From Struthio camelus (Eukaryota > Chordata > Aves > Struthioniformes > Struthionidae), in the NCBI RefSeq assembly GCF_040807025.1, contig NC_090981.1, forward strand, positions 39,907,817 through 39,971,816: a stretch of 64,000 nucleotides of DNA. Direction: 5' to 3'. Shown one piece after another: positions 47,901-56,215 of this stretch (positions are counted from its first letter, which is position 1; every line of letters starts with the position of its first letter). The translations under genes and the position numbers were made by a program. The notes under the pieces were generated by a model. The model searched no databases, was not told the DNA's origin, and saw only the letters and a list, made by a program, of their open reading frames with translations.

Positions 47901-50900
47901 GCCTGACTGCTGAAGATCACTTTTTGTGAAGATCCTTTTGGAACTGTGACAATAATTTGTAGCTAGGTGGTCGTGCTGAGAGATGGCATGTCGGAATAAA
48001 TCTAAAAATCTGTTTACACTTTGCTTAAGAGATGTGGCTGCACTACAATAGTGCCGTGGATTCTGCGATTGCTTTTTCTGTGCAGCTTGAAGTTTGCGTG
48101 TTCTTTGAATAACCATAGGCTATTGTTCAAATGAGCTAACAGCAAGACACGTTCCACATATAAAAATTTTGATGTGAAAAAATAATCACTGTTACTGTAT
48201 GGATGTATTGTATTTACTAAAAGCATGGTATAGTGTGGGCAAATACAGAGCAGCAGTAGGTCAGTTGTTAGCTAACTGGGCACCTATCCAAATATCATTA
48301 AAAATATTGACATTAAGTAATTTGGGTTTTTAATAATATTTAATTAACTACTATTTAAACACCTCTGCTCAGATTGACCTACATGTTTTCATTTTAAAAG
48401 TTCAGTACAGATAGCAGATTTGACATGTGTAGTGTGTAGTGTTTTCTGAAAGGAAATAGTGTGCAGCTCTAACTTGTGAAATCCTTTGTTTCTAAAAAGA
48501 GGAACAAACAAATGCACAATACTAAATATTGTCTTATTTGTTTTTCAGATTAGCATTGTACGTATATGAATATCTGCTCCATGTAGGAGCACAGAAATCT
48601 GCCCAGACATTTTTATCAGAGGTATGTTCTCCCCATCTTTTTTTTTTTCTTCCACAGTTTTCAAGTGTGTGCAAGTAAAATGCATGCAAAATAAATGTAT
48701 GTTAGTTTAAAATAAACATCAGTGATGACCTTGAGTATCAGTTTATCTTGACTTCTGAATCTGCAAAAGCCAGTTTGCCAAGTCATTTTACACACCAGAG
48801 TGTAATTACTTTTGCTGTGATTTGTTACCCACTGTTCTCTGATTTGGTGCTACATTGAGAAGGATTCCCCTCATTTTCTCTAATAAGATAGAGAATATAG
48901 CGAATGCACTGATGGTACTCCTATTTGATGATCTTATAACTTATTGTTGATACATCCAATTGTGAATAATGTACCATCCTAAAAACACAGCAGTCAAATA
49001 TTTTACATCCCATCGTCATATGCTTGCAATTCTTATTCTCTTAACCAGTGCTGATTTCAATATATATTCTTTCCATCCTTTTAACCACTTCACTTCTTTT
49101 CATCTGGTGAATCAATTATGACTATGACCATTTAGAGCTTATTAAACACTCTTTTCTCATTACACAATAGTTAATATTTTTCATAGTCTTGTAAAGGCTT
49201 GTACACATCTTGTGAAGACTGAAAAAAAAATACCTTTCTTCAGCATTCTGTGTTTATTCTGGGATAGAGAAATACCTGTGTCAAACATATTGAAGTCTTT
49301 TTGGTTTATTACTGTTTTTAATCTTTCCTTGATGGTAATATTTAGGATTGTAATAACTGCGTAGTAAGCAGAGGTGAGAAAAAACAGACGTTATACTTAA
49401 AAAATTTGCTGCTTCAACTGATAGTCCTTCAAAAGCTAATAGAATTACTATCCTAATGATGACTTCTTGGAGGTGGGAGAGGAGAGGAAGAGAACAGGAA
49501 GATTGTTTGTGATAGTTATCATGGAAAATTCAGATAACACAGCTAGGCAAAGGGAGTAAAATTGTGGTAGTATCAATTTATGTTTATATTAAAAGTGTGT
49601 TTTGTGACAATTGTTTTCTCTCTTAGTAAAGCGATAGGAAAATATGAGAGAGAAAGAAAATCAGAGAATATAATCTTGGCTTTTGCAAAATAGCAGTCAC
49701 TTGTAGATAATACACTGTACAAGATTCCTTTTACTCATTCTGTTTTTATGATATATTTGCAAAATGAGCAGTTGACAGGCTTATGACTAGTGTAACATTT
49801 GGATTTCAAGAAAATATTCAATACGTTGTCTTTAAACTTTGCTCTTAAAGCGAATTTAAACTTGGATTGTGGAGAAACTCTCAGATTTGAACTAATTTAA
49901 TCTGAGAATGTATCAAAACCTTCAAATTCAGGCTACTACTAGTCAAAAGATAAGGAGCAGGGCATAGTGATAAATAATAACATATTGAATTGGTATGAGG
50001 TGTCAGTTAGATTTCGCACAGAGCTATGAACTTACTTATCCCGTTCATTAACAGTGCAGAAGGGCAAACACTATGCTGATAGTATTTGTAAATGATTGTA
50101 GGTTGGAACAAATGGCAGTTTTCACTGCTATTATACAAAGGAACCTGGAAAAATTTGATATTTGGGCTGAAAGTCATAAAGATTGAGGAAGCAGCACGCT
50201 AATACAGTTTGGAAGAAATAATCTAAAACATATAAGTTAGTGGTAAAAGCAGCAGAAAAGAATGAGAGGGGAATGTGGCATAGACAGGTCTTTACATTGC
50301 AATGCCAGTTCAATCCTGGGCTGTTAACCACAAAATAATAGCTTTTACCCCTCCATGCCCCATGTGAATCAACTCTAGTTGTTAGAAAATGAATATTGGC
50401 ATGCAGAATGAAAATGAGAGAATGGCAGTTGAGAAGTGCAAAAAGAAAAAAGTCTTCCAGACTATTAATTTGTGAGGTTATGAAAGTCATGATTTCCCAT
50501 CTGTCTTTGTACTTTTCCGACTCATGGGTGCTGTGAAGCAATTGCCCTGTTGTAGTAGGCTAGTTGTGGGAATACTTCAGGTGTAGGAGATACCCAGATG
50601 GCATAGGAGGAAATCTGTATTGTTTTGGTCACTGCTTAAAAAGCATGGCTATCTGGGCTCAATGCCCTCTCTGCTCCAGCAGTCCACAGCTGCCAGAACA
50701 ATTTGGATTTTGGGTTGTGGGTTTTTTTTTTTTTTTTTTTTAAGATTAAATAGTTCCGAGCGTCTCTAAAACTGAATTTGTGGCATAAAAGATGTATGCA
50801 TATATGCCTTATCTGAGCTTTCTAGCTGCCTGGGATCTACTGCGTGTAAATGACAAAGGTTAAGAGCCCTTCCTTAAATTTCTGCAAGGGACTGTAGCTA

Positions 50901-53900
50901 AGAGTAATGGCATGAAATTTAAAAAAGGAAAATTTAAATTGGATATCATGAAATCCCTCTTATATTAGATAACTTGGAGATGCTTGTCTTAAGCATTCCT
51001 ACATTTTTGTAATGCTTTGTTTTTTAGTTCAAATCTCATGGAACTGAGTCACAAGTGAGCATGTTCTTGAAGGCCTCTGCTGGGCTGTCTCAGTGATAAG
51101 GTTAAGGATGGTTTATACGTCTTTGTGGTCCTTTTTGAGTACACCCTTCAAAGATTTGTTCTGCCTCATCTCTCTAAAATGTGGGACCACAAATTCAGCT
51201 GGCCTTTTCCTGGGTCTCTGGATTGCAGAGACCTCTTTAGATTATTAGCTACAGCTCTTGTCTCTTGGTCGGCAAATTACTTCCCTTCAGGAGGCATGGT
51301 CTGAAGTAATTGATTGAAGTAACTCAACAGCTGTTTCATCCCAAAATACGTAGTGATCGTATAGTTGCCAAAATGGCAAGGAGCCAGCACAACCAGATTT
51401 CATCTAAACCACAGCATTTTCTTATGAGGATTGAGAAGAGCTGTTCAGATGGGGTACCCAAATTTTTGAAAGGGAAGAAGCTGCTCTGCTTCAGAATCTT
51501 TCCCTTGGGGTCCAAGCTGCTACGTTTTCCTTGAAGAGTTGATCCCTAGCCCAATGGTTTACTGTCCTTAGAAGTTAGATTACAGCCTTGGAGGAATAAA
51601 TCCATTAGCTTGGCTGGGCCCAGAAGGTAGGCATTTCCCATTTAATAGATCACCAGTAATGAACTTAATTGATACAGCTGAAAGTGTGGTTATTTTTTTT
51701 TTTATTAATAACTCTTCATAATTCTTTTTAAGTCTGTACGATCAGACAGACTGACATCTACCAGGTGAAACAGAAGTACCTATATTTTGAAAAACAAACA
51801 AACCCCTCAAACAACCCCCAAACTTCCTAATTGCCTTCAGGCTCCTTCTTTGAATACATTTATCTAGATAAAATGTATCCCAATAAAAAGGACCAAGAAT
51901 CAGGTAAAAAGGACCAAGAATCAGGTAATTTCCTCATCAAGCCCTGCTTTTAAGAGCTTGAATACTCCATAGACATTATGAGAGCTTTTTACACAAATGC
52001 AATTTTTACTTTAACTGAATGATTTTCCAGCTTCAGGAACAATGTTTTGTTCTGACTATATATTGCATCTCTTCTTCAATATGTTGTTTTTGAAACTTCT
52101 CAGAAGTACTGTGTGGTCCTGGTGGTTAACACAAGTCCTTCCAACCCATTCCCAATGGATATGAGGAGAACTCATGCCTCAGAGGAGTGCATTTGAAGAA
52201 TGTGAAATACCTTTTTAGTAGCTTTGGCTTTTATTTATATGCTTTCATTCTAATTAACATTTTTATCCGGCATAGTTAGTTTAGGTGAGTGTTCTACATT
52301 TTAAAAGGTGCTTTTTATATCTTAACTGCTGTTATGTAGAACATGAATGTGTGTGTTTTTTTTATTTGTGTTGTTTTTTTGCTTTAAGCTCCATGTACTT
52401 AGTTCATTCTGCCGACTTTGCTGACAGAAGTGATAGTATCTCTAGGTTATCTTTCAAAATAATTTTTAAATTACAGAATGATTTTTGAATAGTTGTGCTT
52501 ATTTACATCATACCTCAAAATTTAGATAACTTCGTGTGAGTGCTAAGAAAACTTTGTAGGTGCTAATTATATATTCCTTTCTTGCAAACCATTTACAGAA
52601 CATATATATGTTTAAATTTCTTAATTCTATAATTCTTAAGATTTGGGTGTGGAAATTAAATTGGCCATGAGAATCAAAGTTTTATTTCCTTTGAAAACTC
52701 CCAGCTTTACCCATGCCTCTTGCAATATGAATGCTACCCTTCATATTAAGCGTTTTTATACCTTTGTATGTATTTATGTATCTTTCATATTGAGATTGTT
52801 TAAGCATGTCATTAAAATAATACTTCTTTCATCTGCCATTACTTCTGTCTCTAGAGCAGAATATAGTAAGTGTTTAGGCAATTATTTTTTACAAATTTAG
52901 GCAGGAGATAATGCTATGTGTAATTACAGCTGGAGGAGTTTGGAGTATATGCAATGCCCTGATTTACACCCCATTTTAAGATGAGCCAGTCTTCCTAACA
53001 GTATTTTGTGATTTTCTACAGAATCTTAACTTATTTTTGACAGAGTTCCTTAAAAAATAATACTAGATTTATTATAGTCCAAACTCTTCAGTTTTGTAGT
53101 TAAGAATAAGCTCATGACTGTAGCATTAATAAAATGATTGTATGGTATTGTTAAGATATAGCATTTGTAAAAGCATTGCAGAAAGCCAGAATTCTTTCAC
53201 AATATGTTAATATTGTCTAACGAATTAATTGATCAACAATCAAAGTGTGAAGTCAAGGGTGAGAATTCTTGAACTGTCTTTCCTTTGAAAACGGTGTTAA
53301 ATAAACCACGCTTCTTAGGTAGGCAAGCAAGCTTAGACAGTGCGTCCCTCCCTATTCAAGAGAGTTTGCCAGTGCAGACATTCCAAGTCAAACTAGTTTT
53401 TCGTTTCCATTGAATGGTGGGAGAATGGGTTGTAACTTTGATGTGACTTGTATTTGTGACGTTACCTCTAGCAGTGAAGTATTCCTTGAGGATTCTAAAA
53501 CATTGGCTCACTTTGGATGTGGAGGGAAGACTGCCACCTGCTGAATCAGTCACATTTGTTCTGTATCTTGTATGTTTTTCTTAGGGCAAGTTGGAAAATC
53601 TCTTAGATAGCTTTTATGGGTATTCTTTACCCAATTTTTTTTTGTGATGTGTGTTTTTGAGCTTAAATAAATGCCTGCCTTAATGGTGGAGAGAGTCAAA
53701 ATGTGTCCTTAATAAAATTATATTCAAAATCTATTTTAAAAAAAATCCTAAAATATACTTTGCTAAAATAAGGTAGGTATCAGCAAAACTAATAAGTATG
53801 ATAAGGAAGCAAAATGGCCATCCAGATTGATAATGATAAAGCCTTTCATAGCTACAAAATGTTTTAGTCTTCCCTTTTTTGCTATCTGAATAAATTATGT

Positions 53901-55967
53901 AATACTTTTTAAGCACAGTGATCACAGAGTTTTTATTGTTTCTTTTTAGATAAGATGGGAAAAAAACATCACACTGGGGGAGCCCCCAGGATTCTTGCAC
54001 TCCTGGTGGTGGTAAGTGTCAGTTCTCTTTTCCTCTGATTTATAGAACATGCTGCTTGTGAATTCTAATGGCTGGAGGCAAGAAGTTCAGGTGAACATTG
54101 TGAAAAGGACGTGAAGATGAGGATGAAGAACTATTTTTTTGGAAAGTGATAAAAGAACAGAAAGTTAGATATTATGTACTTAATCACAACAAAGTATAAT
54201 GTTATTCTTTACAATTTTATTTATCGGGTACATATTCAGTCTGAAAAAATGGACGCTTTTGCTCTTGTTGAGAGGTTTATTTCTCGTTACTGGATGAAAA
54301 GAAATATTGTGTAGCATGTCGATAACACAGCAGCCTTGAAAGAAGATGGTAGGCATCTCTCTGTTCACCATCTTCCAGTAAATCGTGCCTTTAAGAGTTC
54401 ATTCTCTATGTCTTAAATAACTGCATTTGAAAAAAGTATTTATAGATACATACACATATACACACAGACTCTGCAAATAGATGTGAGCTTCCTCAGTCTT
54501 TAATCCACATTCTAGTCACAGGAATAGCATATGAAAGCAATTAGCTGAGCCAAAGCTACCAGCCTTTTTGAGAGGCAGTATATGTTAGCATGGGCTTGGT
54601 GTTGCAGTAGCTGCATTTGCATAGTTTCTCTCCGTTTAGAATACAGGTAGGACACAGAGCTCACTTGTAATTTTCTATGCATGATGCCACTTGCTTATAT
54701 GTATTGATGTGCAGATATATTTGTGTATATAAAATTCACAAGGAAAAGAGTGTTCATAGGCATTGCTCTTTAGCCATGGTATTTATTAGTTGCAGGATGA
54801 TTTAAATATATCTGCTCCGTCTACATTTGCCACGCTGCAGAATGGTGGAGAATATGGACAGCCATTAGGAGTACAGGAATTAAGCTACAAGTTGTAAAGG
54901 GTCCCACTTGAACATAAAAGCCCCATGTGATTTCTATAGCTGAGTGAAGGTGGCATATCCTTTATTGACCTCTCTGCTTTTAATTCAGTGATGGAAGCCA
55001 GACAGGGTGAACTTGTTCCGTGTATCTCTGATATCAGCATTATTCTTAATTGTGATTGTTTGCAGCAGAGTGGTCAAATTTTCCACAATTCTGAACTATG
55101 GTGCTGGGCTGAGTTACTGAGGATTAAGTCTAAAACAATAAAGAAAGAAAATGAAACTCTAACATATTTAATTCCTTTAATCGTTCTAGCATACCTAGAA
55201 TTTTATTCTAGAAACTTTCTGGCTAACATTGCTGTCATAGTTAAGTATCTTATATACTATTTCTTAACAGTTCAGAGATGCTTGTAGTGTGTTAGAGTTG
55301 ATTCATGTATCACTATTTGAAAGGCGAGGGGAAAAGATTTGTTGGAGTATCATAATTTCCTTTCCCTCTTTATAACTCAAGAGCTTTAAGATGGCATACC
55401 CTTCTGTTTCCTACTGTTATCTGTTTCTGTAGGAACTTTTGTTTAAAGGACAGTATTGGACCTTGGAAGAACTCCCAGAATTCTCTTCATTTTCTTGCCT
55501 TTTCACAAGGTTATCATATGAATCTGTCCCTTCCAGTGCTTTCTGGTAGTAAATTGTAACAGTCACAGAGGTATGAGGTTAAATGCAGAGCTGTAGTAAT
55601 TTGCTTTATACCCCAAAAGCTTATATATTAGACTTGCTTCTGGGTTTACGCTACTGTGGTTTTACAGGCATGCAGCATTGCTTGCCTCAGAAATCAGATA
55701 ATAGGACTTTATTCCTCACAGACACTTTGCAAAGCTAAATTCTGTCATAGAGGTAAGTTTTCAGCTCTTGGCTAGAAAGTGATATGTCTATTTCTATTTA
55801 TACACATGTATGTGTACTCCATAAAGTCTGTATGAGAATTATAATGATTTTCTCACCATATCTGTAACTTCTTAACTTGCAGTGTGTTTTGGGATCTCTA
55901 CTGTGCAGCTCCAGAAAGACGAGAAACATGTGAACATTCAAGTGAAGCAAAAGCCTTTCATGACTAT
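2937..55967 (+). CDS. SSBP2: SSBP2, coding exons 1-4 of a longer gene (partial at 3' end)
   Basis: Joined coding parts are 2937-2995, 48549-48621, 53950-54011 and 55883-55967. They total 279 nt, or 93 codons without a stop. SSBP2 is a nuclear transcriptional cofactor. Family knowledge: its N-terminal LisH/LUFS domain binds LDB1, protects LDB1 from RLIM-driven degradation, and takes part in LIM-homeodomain, LMO2/TAL1/GATA and Wnt (LDB-SSBP-Pygo) complexes. Visible residues: basic start [10 protein letters not shown], LisH helix [17 protein letters not shown] (about residues 21-37), [15 protein letters not shown], and the Trp/Cys-rich block ending in FHDY (residue 93). ERRET in exon 4 and MYGKGK at the start favour SSBP2 over SSBP3 (MFAKGK, ERRDT). 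The full protein is about 361 residues in mammals, so the Pro/Gly-rich activation region lies beyond the window. All introns are GT-AG. Confidence 0.95.
3152..3171. repeat. (GGCC)5 palindrome
   Basis: Five perfect tandem GGCC tetramers, a fully self-complementary 20-bp tract, 157 bp into intron 1 within the CpG island. Confidence 0.85.
3731..3754 (+). repeat. GGGGCC-type short tandem repeat
   Basis: Four imperfect hexamer units (GGGGCC, GGGCC, GGGGCC, GGGGCC then GG) on the transcribed (+) strand in intron 1, about 740 bp after exon 1. The RNA would be G-rich with quadruplex potential. The copy number is low. Confidence 0.75.
3889..3922. repeat. (TTTA)n/(TTTG)n microsatellite
   Basis: Several TTAT units followed by TTTG/TTTA units, near the downstream edge of the CpG island. 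Confidence 0.75.
6005..6134. repeat. paired poly-T runs (T16 and T19)
   Basis: T16 at 6005-6020 and T19 at 6116-6134, about 95 bp apart. No retroelement body is recognisable between or beside them. Confidence 0.8.
9493..9538. repeat. perfect 18-bp-arm inverted repeat
   Basis: The left arm 9493-9510 and right arm 9521-9538 are exact reverse complements, with a 10-base spacer (CAGCAGAGTA). The arms are almost entirely A/T, inside a TA-rich stretch (about 9449-9540). It may extrude as a cruciform or fold in the nascent RNA; it may also simply be an evolved TA microsatellite. Confidence 0.85.
10090..10640 (+). repeat. purine-rich strand-asymmetric tract, unidentified
   Basis: For about 550 bp the + strand is rich in A and G. 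One counted line, 10261-10320, is 45 of 60 purines. The texture (GGGACTGG, GAAAGGAA, AGGAGA motifs) differs from its neighbours. It ends with an A14 run (10572-10585) and a short purine-rich tail. It may be a degraded dispersed repeat. The pyrimidine-rich tract at 540-1060 has a similar texture in the opposite orientation, but I could not establish that they are related. Confidence 0.45.
10641..12799. other. intron 1 segment, nothing recognised
   Basis: AT-rich DNA with a four-unit TTCA microsatellite at 12377-12392 and a GCGCGCACGCAC alternating stretch near 11954-11966. A 66-codon open frame starts at 10690 but has no family resemblance or splice context. Confidence 0.5.
12377..12392. repeat. 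(TTCA)4 microsatellite
   Basis: Four exact TTCA units followed by TTCATCG. Confidence 0.8.
12800..13690 (-). mobile_element. old CR1 LINE fragment (reverse-transcriptase region)
   Basis: The + strand carries, in order, segments I recognise as the antisense of CR1 ORF2: a piece like the 'ggaccctctcc...ccacatctt' segment near 12853; 'tagccaattatctcc...gcatttgatttctt' near 13087-13127; 'catccaactcattaatgaa' at 13257-13275; 'gacagatacatgttggct' near 13562-13579; and 'aaggtgtttataaac' near 13602. This order matches the RT palm through C-terminal part read on the minus strand. The catalytic FADD site (near 13233-13243) is degenerate, and frameshifts and indels are plentiful, so the copy is dead and old. 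The consensus comparison is from memory; RepeatMasker was not run. Ends are approximate. Confidence 0.75.
14014..14036. repeat. poly-T run (T23)
   Basis: Twenty-three consecutive T, the longest homopolymer in the window. Confidence 0.85.
18941..18960. repeat. (GT)5 followed by G11
   Basis: Five GT units run directly into a G homopolymer (18950-18960), then TATGTAGG. Compound simple repeat. Confidence 0.85.
20711..20767. repeat. TTTACC/CTTTACCTTT short tandem repeat
   Basis: Repeated TTTACC cores spaced by T or C runs, for example at 20722, 20731, 20742, 20748 and 20760. Pyrimidine-rich on the + strand. Confidence 0.75.
28545..28561. repeat. poly-T run (T17)
   Basis: Seventeen consecutive T in intron 1. 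Confidence 0.8.
31080..31107 (+). other. 12-bp stem-loop with tetraloop
   Basis: The left arm 31080-31091 (CTCCCGCTCATT) pairs with the right arm 31096-31107 (AATGAGTGGGAG) over 12 pairs. Eleven are Watson-Crick and one is G-U on the transcribed strand. The loop is AGTG. Function unknown. Confidence 0.7.
33811..33995 (-). mobile_element. CR1 LINE 3'-end fragment, minus orientation
   Basis: Starts with ATCATAGAA, the antisense of the CR1 terminal octamer repeat. It then runs through 'agggacctc', 'tatctagccca', 'aagtgggaccat', a 'ctttgtctagctgag' segment, 'gaaaacctctaagg' and 'gtggagattcctcagcc'. This order matches the antisense of avian CR1 3' ends as I know them. It is diverged, and the right end is approximate. 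Confidence 0.75.
34820..34883. repeat. 24-bp tandem repeat, about 2.7 copies
   Basis: The unit begins TAATTATGTAAGAAAGATGTAA. Copies start at 34820, 34844 and 34868; the last is partial. Near-perfect identity suggests recent slippage or duplication. Confidence 0.85.
34898..34917. repeat. (TTTA)n microsatellite
   Basis: About four TTTA units flanked by T runs. Confidence 0.75.
36349..36427. repeat. AT/TAA-type palindromic microsatellite
   Basis: Seventy-nine bases of nearly pure A/T built from TTA, TAA and ATAAT units. It contains an exact 20-bp palindrome at 36406-36425 centred on AATT. The whole locus is cruciform-prone and likely to be length-polymorphic. Confidence 0.85.
36428..38689. 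other. intron 1 segment, nothing recognised
   Basis: About 2.3 kb, AT-rich, with somewhat higher GC from about 37260 to 38420. I recognise no repeat family or exon. Open frames, including 112 codons at 36921 on the + strand, have no family resemblance. Confidence 0.5.
38690..39320 (-). mobile_element. old CR1 LINE fragment (ORF2, upstream of the RT core)
   Basis: The + strand shows antisense CR1 ORF2 landmarks in order: 'aaatattctttaacctg' at 38762-38778, 'cttcagcctttctgatt' near 38988-39004, 'cctcttattatacttcctatct' near 39112-39132 and 'ccttattctgatgcc' near 39297-39311. These correspond to the linker between endonuclease and reverse transcriptase when read on the minus strand. Many indels and stops are present, so the copy is dead. 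It represents a different part of the ORF from the copy at 12.8-13.7 kb. The family match is from memory. Confidence 0.75.
39402..39618 (+). mobile_element. CR1 LINE 3'-end fragment, plus orientation
   Basis: Contains 'cttctttactgtgggggta', 'agcactggaacaggttgcccagagag', 'ctccatccttggagat', 'tcctgggcaac', 'gtagatgatctccagaggtc', 'tcttccaacctc' and a terminal 'tgtgattctgtgtga'. These are the typical landmarks of an avian CR1 3' UTR and 3' end in order. It is more intact than the adjacent CR1 piece and in the opposite orientation, so it is a separate and probably younger insertion. Open frames in this stretch on the minus strand are shadows. Confidence 0.9.
39621..48548. other. distal intron 1, no gene; one CpG-retaining block
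   Basis: AT-rich intron. A block at about 44250-44480 keeps more CpG than its surroundings (listed separately). A15-17 occurs near 43983-43999. ORFs here, including 172 codons on the minus strand at 46213-46731, are not supported by splice signals or family resemblance. Confidence 0.55.
44250..44480. promoter_or_regulatory. CpG-retaining block, possible intronic enhancer
   Basis: About eight CpG dinucleotides in 230 bp, in an intron where CpG is otherwise sparse. GC is also higher than in the flanks. Retained CpG in an AT-rich intron is compatible with an undermethylated regulatory element. No protein-coding reading is supported. This is inference from composition only. Confidence 0.25.
48549..48621 (+). 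CDS. SSBP2: SSBP2 coding exon 2 (LisH helix)
   Basis: 73 nt. The first A completes Lys20; then come 24 codons beginning [17 protein letters not shown] and ending TFLSE. This is the core of the LisH/LUFS motif that drives dimerisation and LDB1 binding. The acceptor is preceded by a T-rich tract ending in TTTTTCAG; the donor is GTATGT at 48622. It ends in phase 0. The sequence is identical to what I know of vertebrate SSBP proteins, so this exon alone does not separate paralogues. Skipping it alone would shift the frame. Confidence 0.96.
50722..50741. repeat. poly-T run (T20)
   Basis: Twenty consecutive T after GTTGTGGG, in intron 2. Confidence 0.85.
51885..51926. repeat. exact 21-bp tandem duplication
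   Basis: Two identical copies of a 21-bp unit (A5, then GGACCAAGAATCAGGT), at 51885-51905 and 51906-51926. Zero divergence suggests a recent duplication or an allele/assembly difference. Confidence 0.9.
53950..54011 (+). CDS. SSBP2: SSBP2 coding exon 3
   Basis: 62 nt. It encodes [15 protein letters not shown] then LHSWW, followed by TG of a split Cys codon, so the following intron is phase 2. The acceptor TTTCTTTTTAG and donor GTAAGT at 54012 are strong. This is the conserved segment after the LisH helix in the LDB1-binding region. Skipping exon 3 alone would shift the frame; joint loss of exons 2+3 (135 nt) or 3+4 (147 nt) would keep it. Confidence 0.96.
54012..55882 (+). other. SSBP2: SSBP2 intron 3 (1.9 kb)
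   Basis: Phase 2 intron, donor GTAAGTG, acceptor CTTAACTTGCAG. AT-rich, with no named repeat or gene. A 99-codon open frame at 54988-55287 has no family resemblance. Confidence 0.88.
55883..55967 (+). CDS. SSBP2: SSBP2 coding exon 4
   Basis: 85 nt. T completes Cys65; then 28 codons begin [18 protein letters not shown] and end in KAFHDY (residue 93). ERRET is the SSBP2 form; SSBP3 has ERRDT. The exon ends in phase 0 with donor GTAAGT at 55968. In the family the next exon begins with an Ala-rich SAAAAPSP-like segment. I find no such exon in the remaining 8 kb, so the gene continues past the window. Confidence 0.96.
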
Positions 55968-56166
55968 GTAAGTTTTGTATATCTTTACCATATTTTAATT
56001 AATTGTGTGTATGAATGTGAGAGAGAAGTATTTCTGTAGGACAGTGACTCAAAAATGCAGGAATCTGTTATATATAGGTAACTTTCATTTACTTCCTGGA
56101 GTGCCTTAGAATTAGGACTGTCTAATTCTTTGATTACTCTGTGGCATATAGGAAACTCCTGGAACC

Positions 56167-56215
56167 CATATCACAGGTCATGTTTTGAACTCATATCACA
56201 GGTCATGTTTTGAAG
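56167..56215. repeat. 25-bp tandem duplication
   Basis: The unit starts CATATCACAGGTCATGTTTT. Copies at 56167-56191 and 56192-56215 are the same except at the last positions. It lies 200 bp into intron 4. Confidence 0.9.

Larger units (their letters stand above)
2996..48548 (+). other. SSBP2: SSBP2 intron 1 (45.6 kb)
   Basis: Phase 2, donor GTGAGT, acceptor preceded by a T-rich tract and TTTTTCAG. Its first 1.1 kb belongs to the CpG island; the rest is AT-rich. Apart from the four CR1 pieces, simple repeats and structures listed separately, I recognise nothing in it. A long first intron with few repeats, in a gene tied to developmental transcription complexes, is a usual place for enhancers. 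I cannot point to conserved elements without comparison to other genomes. Confidence 0.9.
48622..53949 (+). other. SSBP2: SSBP2 intron 2 (5.3 kb)
   Basis: Phase 0 intron, donor GTATGT, acceptor GTTTCTTTTTAG. AT-rich. It contains T20 (50722-50741) and an exact 21-bp tandem duplication (51885-51926). A somewhat more GC-rich stretch at about 51000-51640 is not recognised. No exon, RNA gene or named transposon is seen. Confidence 0.85.

Noticed and set aside
50131..50541. 136-codon minus-strand ORF in intron 2
   Set aside because: Phe/Leu/His-rich translation of AT-rich intron with no known motif and no splice or promoter signals.
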